A stretch of 64,000 nucleotides of DNA from positions 43,871,742 to 43,935,741 of the forward strand of contig OY735227.1 in the NCBI GenBank assembly GCA_963457665.1, written 5' to 3'. This document shows, piece after piece, positions 24,004-35,005 of the stretch. Position numbers and translations under genes: made by a program. The notes below the pieces were generated by a model. That model was not told the DNA's origin and did no database searches. It saw only the letters and a list, made by a program, of their open reading frames with translations. The stretch is from Thysanoteuthis rhombus (Eukaryota > Mollusca > Cephalopoda > Oegopsida > Thysanoteuthidae). Position 1 is the first letter of the stretch, and the number at the start of each line of letters is the position of its first letter.

Positions 24004-24820
24004 TTCGGACAATCTGACAAAAAAGAATAATCTCGATAAACCATCGTCCATAGACCTCCTATTGAAAAAAAATGTAGTTTTTAGATCTGTCCAGACGCAT
24101 CTCTTTAAGACACTTTTCGACTTTTTTTTATACAATAGACTTTAAAAGGTTGAATTTTTTCTTGCGTGTTTATTTTTATCTATAGGTCCCATGGTGGTCG
24201 GACAGGCGATACTTCTTAAGTTTGAGAATCAAAAGATTACTTGCTCTTCTTCCCCTTCTCTCCCTCCTTCTGTTACAACTACTACAGATGATGAACGTAT
24301 CGTTGAACTTATGGTTCTTATCACTTAATAAAGAGAACGAACCCTTTGTCCAACCTATATTGTATAACTACAATTCAAGAAATGTACGTATACACTGCAA
24401 TTACTTGACAACTGGACATTGTTTATGTAGATTATCACTCTCTAGAGTTATCTAAATATAGATATAGAATATAGATGTTGGTTCTTTTTTATGAGAATCA
24501 GCTTGATCATTAGGTATTGGTCCAAACTTATCAAACTACTATACTTCATGTTCTCCCCTCTCTCTTCTTACTCTTCTATTAAACTACCTAAATTTATTTT
24601 CTCCCTTTTATTTTCCTAACCTTTTATTAAACTAGCTAAACTTTCTCTTATTCCATTCCCCTTCCTATCGCGTCTGCCACGCTTATACTATCAGAAGCTG
24701 CAATCAGCTGGGCCTCTTGTTACCAAACAACACAAGACATCATCGGTAGTCCTGTCAGCGAAGTGACGGATCATGGACTAGTATTGATAGAAAGCAAATT
24801 AGGTTGTTTGATTAAAAAAA
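24004..24820. other. Non-coding stretch
   Basis: CT-rich patches near 24240-24290 and 24550-24660; no gene or repeat family recognised. Confidence 0.4.
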
Positions 24821-24829
24821 AATCTTCTT

Positions 24830-25242
24830 GGACAGAAGTACGGAAACGGCTCTTTGAAAACTCTTTAGTTCTTCCACTTTTTCAAGTCCGTTTCTCGTCA
24901 AACTTCCGTACGAAGTCTAGAGTTGACTTGATTCTCCAGCTGTTATATCGACAAGAATAACAAAAACAATCCACACCAAAATGAGAGGTGTAAACCAGTA
25001 TGTAAAACCCACAAAACCCTACCGTGATTTGAAGCTGTCTTACTGACTGAATTAAATAGACGAAATTCATACTGATACGCACGCAGAATGAAATAACATT
25101 CTGATGAATAAATACATTTTTACGAAAATATATTTTTATAATTTTCATTTGTTATATATAGGATACAAAAGATGCAGTAATCATCTTCAGTCGGGGTAGA
25201 AGTTGGGGCAGAGTTTGACCATGCAGCCGACAGTCTTGTTTT
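24830..25242 (-). repeat. Family A repeat with internal tRNA-like module, copy 3
   Basis: Minus-strand order: CAAGACTGTCGGCTGCATGG head at about 25240, GATGATTACTGCATCTTTTG, GAATGAAATAAC linker, eroded tRNA-like box near 25020-25060, then the TCATTTTGGTGTGGATTG tail and AACTCTAGACTTCGTACGG. Confidence 0.65.
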
Positions 25243-25374
25243 TTTTTTCATTTCTCTCAGAAACTCTGTATCCAGAATTCACGTTGTTCTAATAATAGAG
25301 CCAATCCCAGGCGTAACAGAATTATGAAAACTATGAAGTAGAATTATACATACTAGCGCAGTGCCCATTCCAAA

Positions 25375-25465
25375 GGTGCTTGTTTTGGTTTCTGACGTAT
25401 GTGGAGTAGCTTACCATATTTGAAATATAAAATGAATTCCCGTCCGTCGTACGAAACTATGGCTT
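25375..25465 (+). repeat. Dispersed repeat, related to 6075-6160
   Basis: Shares GTATGTGGAGTAGCTTACCA and CGTACGAAACTATGG with the earlier copy. A GTTGCCAATTC terminus of the hAT-like type begins at 25494 just downstream without an evident partner. Confidence 0.6.
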
Positions 25466-25914
25466 TGAAGTATTTAGGTTACTTCTCTTCAGTGTTGCCA
25501 ATTCATATATTTCGTTTCTAAATTTAGATAATTCCAAAGAGCAGAAATCGAAAGAGATAATTTATAGGAACCATTAAGAAAGATCTATAACCTGGATTTT
25601 CCATTTCTTTTTATTAGATTTCTCAAGAACCACCGATCCACAAAAGTTCTAAGTCGATACTGCACTGCCTTGTATGCTGACTAATATATCTGGCGAATGC
25701 CAACTTCGTTCAGTGGTCTGTTGTCGAGTAATTTCGGTGCACACACACCTCCACATAGACAGAGATTTCGTCAATGACAATTAAATAGAATAGGGTTGGA
25801 CAAAAGGTTCGTTTAAAAATCAAAAATGATATAAGATATTTTGTGTTTTCGATATCAATCTCATCGGAATCATAAGTACCGTTTTGTTCAGCTATCTTTG
25901 GGACATCACTCAAT

Positions 25915-26265
25915 TAACGTTTCCACCATCTGCTATTTTGAATTCTTGCCAAGTATCCAGCCCATCTCCACTCTCGTCTCTTAATTATTTCTATGGTCTT
26001 TTACTTTGGTTTCTTCTCTGAGCCATTCTCTGAAGTATAACGATTGTCTGGAAAGCATATTGAAGAGCAACTGGTCTTCTCCTACTGCGTTTGCTATCTT
26101 CAGAGGTACCACTCTGTTAACCTTTCGACCATCTGCTATTTCTAATTCTTGCTAAGTGTCCAACCTGTCTCCATTTTCACCTCATTATTTCTATGGTATC
26201 TTTTACTTTGGTTTGTTCTCTGGGTCATTCACTAAAGTATTACGATTGGTTTGGAAGCATTTAGT
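25915..26265 (-). pseudogene. Two tandem fragments of a second RTE-like subfamily
   Basis: Two copies (about 25915-26045 and 26115-26250) share CCATCTGCTATTT, TATTTCTATGG, CTTTTACTTTGGTTT and the CCAGACAATC-type ends. On the minus strand they encode fragments like TKVKDTIEI and GHLARI..SRW, the RTE block after the RT domain. They are too broken for an open frame. Confidence 0.6.
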
Positions 26266-26299
26266 AAATATAGAGTGACATTGAAAAGCACCTCGTCAG

Positions 26300-26445
26300 T
26301 ATGCTTAAATATGAAGTGTATACTGAATGTATGAAACCAGTTATGACGTATGGATGTGAAACATGAAAATCAATTAGATCCTTTGAAAACAAACTCAGAA
26401 TAATAATCCAAAGAGCGATGGAAAGAGCCATGTAAGTAAAAGCAC
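26300..26445 (+). pseudogene. RTE-like fragment (YGCET block)
   Basis: Plus-strand reading gives MKPVMTYGCET, a stop, then KSIRSFENKLRIIIQRAMERAM, which corresponds to the YGxETW...QRAMERAM segment of RTE polymerases. It faces the opposite way to the fragments just upstream. It is probably the same or a sister subfamily rearranged. Confidence 0.7.
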
Positions 26446-26458
26446 TTAGAAATTAAAC

Positions 26459-26460
<2 letters not shown>

Positions 26461-26530
<70 letters not shown>
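26461..26530. repeat. (TA)n then (TG)n microsatellite
   Basis: About 38 bp of TA passing directly into about 30 bp of TG. Confidence 0.97.
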
Positions 26531-26533
<3 letters not shown>

Positions 26534-26989
26534 ATATAAATACATAGATATCATTTATCACTACATTAGTCCCTGCCTGTTTATTAAATGTACTAGCTAA
26601 CGTAATTTTCAGTATAAGTACACGTCACGTGATGAAATCCTGTGGGGTGAGGTAGAGGGGATCGTACTTGTAAAAGATCAGTCCAAACAATTTAAGTTCT
26701 CCACAGGCACTCCACATAAATGGTAAGCACTTCATGAGAGGCCAAATGTTTCGTCACATATTTGTACAGGTGTTTCAGTACAAATGCTTTTGGCAGAAGT
26801 AACCACCGCCACCATCACTACCAACAACAAAATCATAATCAGGATCACATCTACATCAGGGCCGGTGCCGACGTTGTTTCATTTCACTCTATATCTAATC
26901 AGCATCGTTACCCAGATTGTGTTATTGACTTTCCAATGATAAGTAAGTAGGTATGTACGTATATTTCTGTTAACCCATTTCAAGTCTGT

Positions 26990-27368
26990 TTTTATAAATC
27001 AAATAATCTTTTGCAACTTTTTCGTCAAACTCCATTACTAAATCTGAGATTGATTTTGTTTTCCCACCGTAACAAGAACAACAAGAGCAACCCTCCCTAA
27101 AATGAAGTGTGCGAATTGATATGTAAAGGTCACATCCTCCTGCCGTGAAGCTACAACCAGCTCATTGCCAGGAGGCTGTCTTACTAACTGAGATAAATTG
27201 ACACGTCTTAGATATTGACGAAAATTTATTATACAGATACGCAGAGCTTATTCCATTCTAATAAATAAAAATCTTTTTTTTTTTATAAAAATAATTATAT
27301 TTTCATAATTTATTTATCATACATACATTACAAAAGTTTGACTTTGCAGCAGCTAGTCTTGCTTTCGA
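26990..27368 (-). repeat. Family A repeat with internal tRNA-like module, copy 4
   Basis: Minus-strand order: AGACTAGCTGCTGCAAAGTC head near 27357, GAATGGAATAAGCTCTGCG, tRNA-like box about 27135-27210 with ACAGCCTCCTGGCAATGAGC, then the TTGCTCTTGTTGTTCTTGTT tail and a TTAGTAATGGAGTTTGACG segment. Confidence 0.7.
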
Positions 27369-27369
27369 T

Positions 27370-28595
27370 TTGTGTGTTCTTGGGTAATAAGGGTTATTAT
27401 CTGATTATGTCTAAAGAGTGTAGAAATGAGTAGAAAATATCAATTATTCCCTTCAAACTTTGCTTTTGCGACTTGGACAATGACCATTTGAAATCTACTT
27501 AATTTCAATTGGACAGGCAAATTTGTACATTTCATTCACATGAAGTAAGAGAGGCCATAACATGAATATCACTATTATGGTCTTAAAAGCAAAGTTTTTT
27601 CTATACTTTTAGACGTATGCAATCAGAAAATTGTGCTCTCTACCAAGGAACCAAAATCGCCTGGCACGGTGTACTCCCTAATGGCTATTTCCTCTCTGCC
27701 AAATAATCTAATCACATCTGTTCATTGATAATTGTCAAGTAATCAGTCTTAATTTTTGCCTGAGAAATAAATGCAGGAAATGGGGCAAACGAAAGATGAT
27801 CCAGTGAGAATTATGCAAACAAATAAGATTTGACCATGCAAATCAAGAGTAAATATGTTACATTTGGACAACACATTTTTCGTTTGTTCATTTAAACAAA
27901 ACTCATTTCATCTCAAAGTACACTTAGATCTGAGTGATATTAGGCGGAAGTGATTGAGACAAAAATTTACCAAATAGGCAATTTCACCCAATATATACAT
28001 GAAAGGGTCCTTGAAAAATAGACACAAAACTCTCTCTGACTCATAAATAAAAGCAATCACCGAATCTAGGGCAGTTAGGTGCTGGTGGCCTACAAGTTAA
28101 CAACACAGAAAATAGAATCGGTTAACTGCGTTTTCTTCACGCCAATGCCCTCGGTAATAGCATGAATCTCTTATCCTCCCAGCTATGGCGAAGTAGCTGC
28201 GATTGAAAACGTATGAACACTCGCCTAGCATCGTTAGAGGTGGACAACGGACAGATTAGGGAATGTGTTCCTAAGATGTTCAGTGAAAGGACTACTTGTG
28301 AAGTTTCGATGGGCCTAGCTACCCAGATGTGGATTATAATAAATTGCTTTAGAGCAGTGGTTCCCAATATTTTCAAGGTAATTCCCCACTCTGGTCGATA
28401 AGATTGCTAGTTTTCCCCTGCTCAGGAGAATAAAAAATGACGCGATCACCGTCTACACTTCCATTCGACCCCTCAAGCACAACAGACAAATTGAGACCAA
28501 AAAAAAAAAGATCCATTCACTGTAAACAAAAAGAAGAAAATTGCCAGATAGTGGTTTTCATTGTTCCAGCAGACCATAGAGTAAAATGTCTGTTT
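27370..28595. other. Non-coding stretch
   Basis: No gene. 28085-28135 (AACACAGAAAATAGAATCGG) echoes 5195-5215 (AACACAGAAAATGGAATCGG), another small tRNA-like dispersed fragment. At the 5195 site a B-box-like GAGTTCAAATTCC follows. Confidence 0.4.
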
Positions 28596-28599
28596 TTTG

Positions 28600-28835
28600 T
28601 AAATATGATTTTTTTTATTACAATGAAATAAGCCCTTGCATAGCTGTACGATACATTTTCGTTAATATCTAAGACTTGTCAATTTTGCTCGGTCAGTAGG
28701 ACAGCCACCTGGCAATCAGTTGGTTGTAAGCTCAAATCATGTGAATTTTACATGAAGGTTTACACCCCTCATTTTGTAGAGGGTTGTTCTTATTATTGTT
28801 TCGATTGAAAATTAAAGTAACCCCAGTTCTGGAGT
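28600..28835 (+). repeat. Family A repeat with internal tRNA-like module, copy 5 (partial)
   Basis: Starts within the linker (ACAATGAAATAAGCCC), keeps the tRNA-like box (28685-28745, GGTCAGTAGGACAGCCACCT) and the tail CACCCCTCATTTTG...GAGGGTTGTTCTT. The head is missing. Confidence 0.65.
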
Positions 28836-29219
28836 TGGAGAAAAATCCAAACTTAATAATCTGTATATCATTTTGCCATTTTGTATGTAAGACCGCTAGC
28901 CCTTCTGATAATCTTCCGTTTTTTCTAAAGTATTTTCCCACACCAATAAAACTTGTGATTTTTTTTTGTTTTGTTTTGGTCTTGAGTTTTTATTATACCT
29001 TTCTCCTCTTGGTGTTTTGCCGCTGACAAATAGAGACAGCAAAGAATCAACTGTTGTCAACAGAAGCTGAAGATTAGTATCTTACAGCAATGCAGTTTAA
29101 ATTCTCTTATATTTCTAATATTTCTATCCTTTCTCTTACCCCTCCACTTCTCCCCTAGCCGTATGAAGGTCCCTTTCAAAGGAAAGCAGTTAAATGATAG
29201 AGAAGCCAAAGTCCGCTCT

Positions 29220-29727
29220 TTTACTGCACGAGCGAAAGCACGACTTTCAAGAACAAGAAAAATCTCACTAGCCCTAAAAGAAGGGTATACAAACATCCTC
29301 CTGTGCTATCTCTCCAGGTTGAGCTTGGTTCTCTCCAGCACACCTTACATGGTTCTACGTTTTTTTACTTACGCAGAAGTATGTAACTTGTACGGGAGAG
29401 AATCACGTTCAACCTCGAGTGGAGAGATCATAAGACAGCACAATATATTAGAGAAAAGACCGGGAGTCCGAGGTATCATAGAAACCATTAGACAGCAATG
29501 CGCAGGTCATATTGCAAGTATGTCAGACAATCGCTGGACATCATGACTCACAACATGAATTCCCAGCGATTATACGCGAAATTATGGCTAATAAAAGATA
29601 AGAAGGCGTGACGAACTAGACAAATTCAGAAAGTATTGGCTCCGCGATGCCCATGTAAGAGAGGTCTAGCAAATTTTTTGGAAGGTCTACGTCCAACAAC
29701 AGACATTAAAAGGCTGCTGATGATGAG
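29220..29727 (+). pseudogene. RTE-clade retrotransposon relic
   Basis: Contains the collinear blocks GCACGACTTTCAAGAACAAG, AAAAGAAGGGTATACAAACA, GAGAGATCATAAGACAGCAC, GGCTCCGCGATGCCCATG and CATTAAAAGGCTGCTGATGATG. A ~90-bp stretch near 29310-29385 replaces the usual TYGAETW region. Frames are broken. It runs directly into a mariner 3' end at 29728. Confidence 0.8.
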
Positions 29728-29880
29728 GATGAAACTTGAAGAATATTATAGAGATGGCATATTATCACAAAAGGTCGTTAGAAAAGAGTTATTTCTGCAA
29801 GTGGGTCATTTTGATTGAATATTTACTTCTACTGTTGTTCATATCATCCTTCATCATACTATTCGAAAAACGACATCTTG
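29728..29880 (+). pseudogene. mariner transposase, 3' end only
   Basis: Plus-strand codons give EEYYRDGILSQKVVRKELFLQ then VGHFD and a stop, matching the C-terminus of mariner transposases (FYxxGIxxLPxRWxKVxxxxGxYFD). The downstream GAATATTTACTT...TATTCGAAAAACGACAT matches the 3' flank of the mariner copies at 43640 and 44930, so it is part of the element. Everything upstream of the C-terminus is missing. Confidence 0.75.
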
Positions 29881-30225
29881 TACGGAACAAGCTCAGAAAA
29901 AGTTGAAAACAACGACTGCTTATTTTACTTCACTCAAAAAGTTAGTGACGGAAAACCGTTGAAAGATAATCTAATTTGTTTCTACAAAGCTCTTGTCTTG
30001 ACTGTTTCGTTCATTACGTCTGCCATCTTTGATATCTCCAGTCACGGAATGAAATGGTCCAGTCTTTCATTCCAATATCATCGCTACCTCATCAGTGTAG
30101 GTCAGAGTTGGGGGCTACAATACGTCCCACATCTTAACCCTTTGAGTTATGCTCGCTTTGACCGCGGCGAGACATTCCATACGTGCCCTGAAATGATTCC
30201 TTACTTTCGTCACCGCACAGAGTAG
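29881..30225 (+). other. Uncharacterised open frame downstream of mariner end (end of a 136-codon frame)
   Basis: A 136-codon frame opens at 29815 inside the mariner tail and ends at 30225. The part past the mariner contains SFITSAIFDISSHGMKWSS and LNPLSYARFDRGETFHTCPE. I recognise no family. The residue mix is less repetitive than neighbouring frames, so it could be a fragment of an unknown element's protein, but chance is the default reading. Confidence 0.2.
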
Positions 30226-30507
30226 ATCCATTGTATAATGTATTGATAAATGCACTGCAAACGATTTTACCATAGAAATCCATCGAAAATCATGTATGGT
30301 TATTACATGTATAATGTAAGTGTATCCAGTTAAAAGATATTTTCAGTGATCACGGATTAATGCCATGCGTTACTGATAGAATAAGGTTATGTACAAATGA
30401 AATATAAATATATCGCTCAAGATTTTATTGTATGAATTACTATGATTAATACTACTTCAATGGTTAAGAGTTAATCATGAGTAACTAAGAGTTCAGTTGT
30501 AAGGATG

Positions 30508-30600
30508 CCTACCATAGTGCGATAGTTGGGACGCTATTCCTTCCCTCCACCATTGTGATTCTGTACCGAAAACGTCCAAGCTAAGTAAACACTAAATTTC
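30508..30600 (+). repeat. Family B tRNA-like repeat, fragment
   Basis: GATGCCTACCATAGTGCGAT start and GTCCAAGCTAAGTAAACAC end match other family B copies. The B-box region is eroded. Confidence 0.5.
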
Positions 30601-30656
30601 AGTAAGGATTGAGTTCTAGAATAAAGAAATAGATCTTGCTTGGAAGTGGGAAAAAT

Positions 30657-30835
30657 GCGTAGCCACACATGATAAGTACCCAACGAGCCATTTTTTAAAA
30701 GGTAATATTTTTTATTATTTTTAGAGCTACAAGTTTTTTTTTCATCTTGAAACTTGAACAGCATTAGAATACATAAGATGTTCAAACTTTACAATAGAAT
30801 TTTTTTTGAAAAACTGAGCATTGTATCTGTAAAAA
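30657..30835. mobile_element. Fold-back MITE family F, degraded copy
   Basis: The left arm CACATGATAAGTACCCAACG...ATTTTTAGAGCTACAAG matches the left arm of 61305-61545. The right arm is shortened to AAAACTGAGCATTGTA. The centre GTTCAAACTTTACAATAGAA also echoes. The following 30836-31140 is purine- then pyrimidine-rich, without a gene. Confidence 0.55.
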
Positions 30836-31142
30836 AAGAAAAAAAAAGAAAAAAAAAAGAAATCTGATTTGACTGTGATGGCGAGATTTTCTTTCTTATT
30901 TCTTTCTTTCTTTCCATCTTTTCCCTTTTTCTCTAGATTACTATGTTTTTCTTCCTTTCTTTCTCCCTTCAGATATTCTTTCTTTGTATTTTTCTCAGGT
31001 CAACGTACTTTTAAAATTCTGTAAGTTACTTTCCGGTGTTGGATAACGGAAAAGATCCTGGTTTTCTTTTTCTCTATCCTTTCGTTCATTTTACTCTTTC
31101 GTTCCTCCTCCTCTTCCCCCCCCTCTTTCAATATTTCCTATG

Positions 31143-31255
31143 CTCAACTTAGTCTGGTACAAGGCTACTGTAGTGGGGCACCCAGGGAAAATCAAACTCG
31201 CAACACCAACAAAGTGGTCTGCGAGACGAGTACGCTAACCCCTTGTGCCTATATT
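31143..31255 (-). repeat. Family B tRNA-like repeat, minus strand
   Basis: The minus-strand order is GGCACAAGGGGTTAGCGTAC, a B-box-like GCGAGTTTGATTTTCCC, then TGTACCAGACTAAGTTGAGC. All family B landmarks are in the expected order. Confidence 0.6.
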
Positions 31256-31398
31256 TCTTTTCTCTTCTCGATGGTATCTGCTGTCAATTCTAACCTTTGT
31301 TTAGAAAAATAGGTTCATGCCTTAACAACGGTGGAGGAGCTTGACTGAAAAGATATAACCTTTATTCTGTCACAAACCAATCTGCAGAGCCCTATGCT

Positions 31399-31591
31399 TT
31401 GTGTTGCCAATTTAGTGCCTATTTTTTGTTTGGCAATTTAATAGGTAGCGCTATTTTAGTCAAATTAGCGCTATTATTCGCCTATTTTCTGGACAATTTG
31501 GGTAAATATAGCCATTATTAGATATCAAAACGGCCAGAAAGGGCTGAGAGATTCTTTTGAGTGTGTAAGAATTTTTGAGTTGGCAACACTG
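31399..31591. mobile_element. Short element with GTTGCCAA ends
   Basis: TTGTGTTGCCAATTTAG opens it and GTTGGCAACACTG closes it as an inverted end. No ORF is present inside. The flanks CCTATGCT and CCTCTACC agree at 5 of 8 positions, a possible but weak 8-bp target duplication as in hAT elements. Confidence 0.5.
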
Positions 31592-32034
31592 CCTCTACCC
31601 TTCCAATAACCTGTTTTATAAATAAACTTCATCGGTGGGTTGAGGGATTCATTCCGTTCGTGACCGTTAGTGTTTGCAAACCATTCGCAGAATTCAAAGA
31701 ATAAAAATAAGACTTTAAACAAATGGTAAACGCTCCTTCTCAAAGACTTCTGTTTTTGATCTGAATCTTCAGATAAAACCATCCATTTATTCCACTACTT
31801 GCCTGGAAGTTTTCCAAATTTTCCAAAAACCCAGCTGCTCGCTCTTCGGTATGTTGTCTTGTCTGGAAAAAAATTACGATAATGGAGATATTCATTCCCT
31901 GAGGGATTTTATGAGAGTTCATGTCTGCCAGTTAGGAGGGCATCTAATCAGTGAGCAGGAAGAGACTCATATATAAACGGAATCAGCAAATGGAGTTTGC
32001 ATTTTTTTTTCTCATGTTCACTTCCCACTGATGC

Positions 32035-32520
32035 CCTAGGGAAAGGCATGGATGAACTTCTTTCTGTCCCATCGCCAGTTGGCTGAGACTGCTTCACTCT
32101 ACACAAATAGTACGATTGCGAAAGGCATGCCTGCGCTCTGTTCTGTGGGCAGTCGGCTCAGTTTACTTATATTCACTTGAAAATAATTACCTTGGGAAAG
32201 GCATTAATCCATTTCTCTTTACACTCCTTCTCATCACCAGCCGGTTGAGACTACTTCACTTTGTGCTAATAGTACAATTGCGAAAAGGCAAGAATCCACT
32301 CCACCCTACAATCCATTCCGTATCCAAATAGTTTGAATTATTTATATTCCCAACATGGCTGCTTCGCTTAGCACTTATAATACTGTAACGGAAAAGGCAT
32401 TAATCTACCCAACATGGATACATTTCTCTCTGTTCCGTCGCCAGTCAGCAGAGACTGCTTCACTTCGTGCAAATAGTATAATTGTGAAAGGCTTGCATGC
32501 GCCCTGTTCCGTCGCCAGCA
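32035..32520. repeat. Minisatellite, ~78-bp degenerate unit, about six copies
   Basis: GAAAGGCAT or close variants recur near 32041, 32117, 32196, 32283, 32392 and 32486. Between them CGCCAGTTGGCTGAGACTGC, CTTCAC and AAATAGTACAATTGCGAAAG repeat in order. Spacing is ~77-94 bp, with one longer unit. Overlapping small ORFs are shadows of the repeat. Confidence 0.8.
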
Positions 32521-32639
32521 CTCTAAAAATGTTTTTTTCAAAAATTAGCAACACGAAACGTTGAAACTTGAAAAAATGTTTTAAAAATCCAAATACTGCC
32601 AACTCTTGACTCACCAATTCGAAAACAAGACAAAACAAA

Positions 32640-33450
32640 CATCCAAATTAGCAACCTTGGTCTAAATTCAGGGCATCTTCCCATATCTCAACCTTAATGA
32701 AATCTACAGAGGAGAAATATTCTTCTGTTTAGTGGGATAACTTATTACAAAATGCTGGAATCCTGACAAACTGTTATTGTGGAATGCTACAGTGAGCTAT
32801 TGGCTAATTTGAATGACGCATTAGAAAAGAAAATACCTTTTTTCTAGTGATTTTGCTTTATGGCAGCACTTGTCCTTATGCCGCAAACAAGTCATATAAC
32901 TGCCCTTGGAAGTTTTTGCAAGTGCAGCATAATCTCCAAAACCTGTCATCTTCAAGCCATGATGTGTTTCTATCAAATGCACATTTTGTCTGGTCAGTGG
33001 TTCTTCTATTTTCAAATTATCGAATCATTTATCAAAGAATTCCACGAATCAAAATTGGAACCGTTCTTTTATAATGGAATACACAGTTTAGTTGAAGAGT
33101 GATGGTTATAGAGAGCTCAGAAAAATAAAGATCCAATGATTATATTACGAAATCATATGAATAAAACATTTAGCCAAAACATGTTAGGTACTTGTATAAA
33201 CCAAATATAAATCGCCTGGAACACTCAAGTATGTATGATTTGGGGGGGGGGATGTTTGAAAATCAAAGTAAAACAGACGTCATTTTACAACATCTAAGAA
33301 AACTACAGTTTTTCAACAGGTGTAATCAAAAAGTTTATGTCCATTGGGGAAGTCTAGAACAGTACCGATCACGTTCTATGTTGTTGAAGAGGCCAAGACT
33401 AAGCAGGTTGACTAAGATCTTTCCACTTCTACCAACTAGTCATGAGGTTG
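32640..33450. other. Non-coding stretch
   Basis: No gene; several 64-87-codon frames overlap on both strands with no domain. A G10 run lies at 33241-33250. Confidence 0.4.
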
Positions 33451-33454
33451 GGTA

Positions 33455-33545
33455 AGGCTCATCATTCCTCATGCCTTCATTAACTATATCGAATCTTGGG
33501 AAAGGTGTAGGTCCAACAACATTTAAAGGCAGATTATGATATTAT
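33455..33545 (+). pseudogene. RTE relic, extreme 3' end
   Basis: TCGAATCTTGGGAAAGGTGT, AGGTCCAACAACATTTAAA and a short GATTATGATATTAT tail match the last ~50 bp of the RTE family. Confidence 0.6.
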
Positions 33546-33654
33546 AATATGACATGATATGTATCATTCAACATTTTTTATTTAATGTTGATGATATTTA
33601 TCACGTTGGTAGATGCATTGCAAAATTCTGACATAAATAGGGTTGACCCCTTTT

Positions 33655-34172
33655 TTGCTAGAGCAAGCTCAGCTCTCAAGAACAAAAAAAAACAAACCTA
33701 AATCCATTAGTCCTAAAAAGAAGACTATACAACCAATGCATCCTCCTTATAGTCACCAATGGAGCTGAACCATGGAACCTGACCGAAAGATTGACCTACA
33801 AACTGAGAACCATACAACATGCACTTTAGAGAATCGTGCTCAACCTTACACGGAGAGAACACAAGAAGGTGGAGTATATCAGATGAAAACAGGAATCCGA
33901 GATATCATAGAATCCATTAGAGAACTCGAATGGAAATGAGCTTGCCTGGTTGCAAGAATGTCAGAAAACCAACGGACATCACGACTCACAACATGGATCC
34001 CAAGAGATCATATGCAGAACTGTGTCCGGCAAAAAAAATATTGGATGACGTTACTAACTCGACGGGTTCAGAAATAACTGGGTCTGTGACGCCCATGATA
34101 GAGAGGTCCAGCTAATCTTGGTCTGTGTCCAACGTGGACGCTAAAAGGATGATGATGATGATGATGATGATA
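33655..34172 (+). pseudogene. RTE-clade retrotransposon relic
   Basis: Collinear with 45918-46515: AGAGCAAGCTCAGCTCTCAA, AAGAAGACTATACAACCAAT, GGAGCTGAACCATGGAACCT, CAACATGGATCCCAAGAGAT, GTGACGCCCATGATAGAGAG, then a (GATGAT)n tail at 34150-34172. Frameshifts and stops break it. It is 5'-truncated at nearly the same place as its sisters. Confidence 0.85.
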
Positions 34173-34621
34173 AAATCTGATGTTTTCATCCTAGAACAAA
34201 AAGTGCGTTACTCAAAGTGACGACGCCCCCTTTTACAAAACATACAATTATTTACGTTAAGTGTATGAGTTCATGAAAATTTGATTTACACCCGTGGGCC
34301 TTTAAGTGAACGTAGAAAACGTATGTTTTCAATTGAAGTGGCACTTATCATTACCGGACATATAAATAGCAAATCTCTCTCTTTAACGTTTCGTAGACGT
34401 TCTAAAAATAAGCCTGCTATTCACAGCCTTCATCGACATCTACAAATTCTTTTGAATCACTATCGGATTTACTGTCAGAGTGAGAAGGTTCTGGTCAAAA
34501 AAATTTCTCATGAAATATCTCATCAACCGCTCCAGGAAAAAGATACTTCTTGTGAGATACCTCATCAGCTAATTCCAAGTGTTTAAGTTAAAGAAGTCAG
34601 GTGAACTAAGCTGATATGATG

Positions 34622-34660
34622 GCTTGGCTCCGTGAACGGAGATCCAAGCGGGTTTTTTTT
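34622..34660 (+). other. Stem-loop followed by eight T
   Basis: GCTTGG CTCCG (34622-34632) pairs with CGGAG (34637-34641) and CCAAGC (34644-34649), with a TGAA loop and a 2-base bulge. GGG and T8 (34653-34660) follow. It looks like a pol III transcript end, but no A/B box or other promoter is visible upstream, so its role is unknown. Confidence 0.5.
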
Positions 34661-34759
34661 ACTTCTTTTCAGGTTATGAGTTGATGGGGCCATTACGTAA
34701 ATAGCCAAAAGTCCTGAATAATTTTATAAATGAAATCTGGCTTAACTAACCCTGATATA

Positions 34760-35005
34760 ATTGCTGAGTTTAAGCAAGGAAGATTTTCAAAATATTTGTT
34801 CAAACAGTCAAACATCTCGTGGAGATCAACCCATATATGCTTATAGGCTTATATTCAATCAACCCGAAAACTGCAACAGGAAATATATTTATGAAAGAAT
34901 ACCGATTTTATTACATGTGAACATATGAAGATTATAAAAAGCATGCTTCCATTTTGTTTGCTTTTTACGAATGATTTTGTATTATTATGCTAATATACCT
35001 TTTTT
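34760..35005 (+). repeat. Dispersed repeat, copy 1
   Basis: AAGCAAGGAAGATTTTC, CATATATGCTTATAGGC, TTATTACATGTGAACAT and GATTATAAAAAGCATGCTTC occur in the same order at 45690-45915. About 240 bp of shared sequence; no ORF. Confidence 0.65.
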
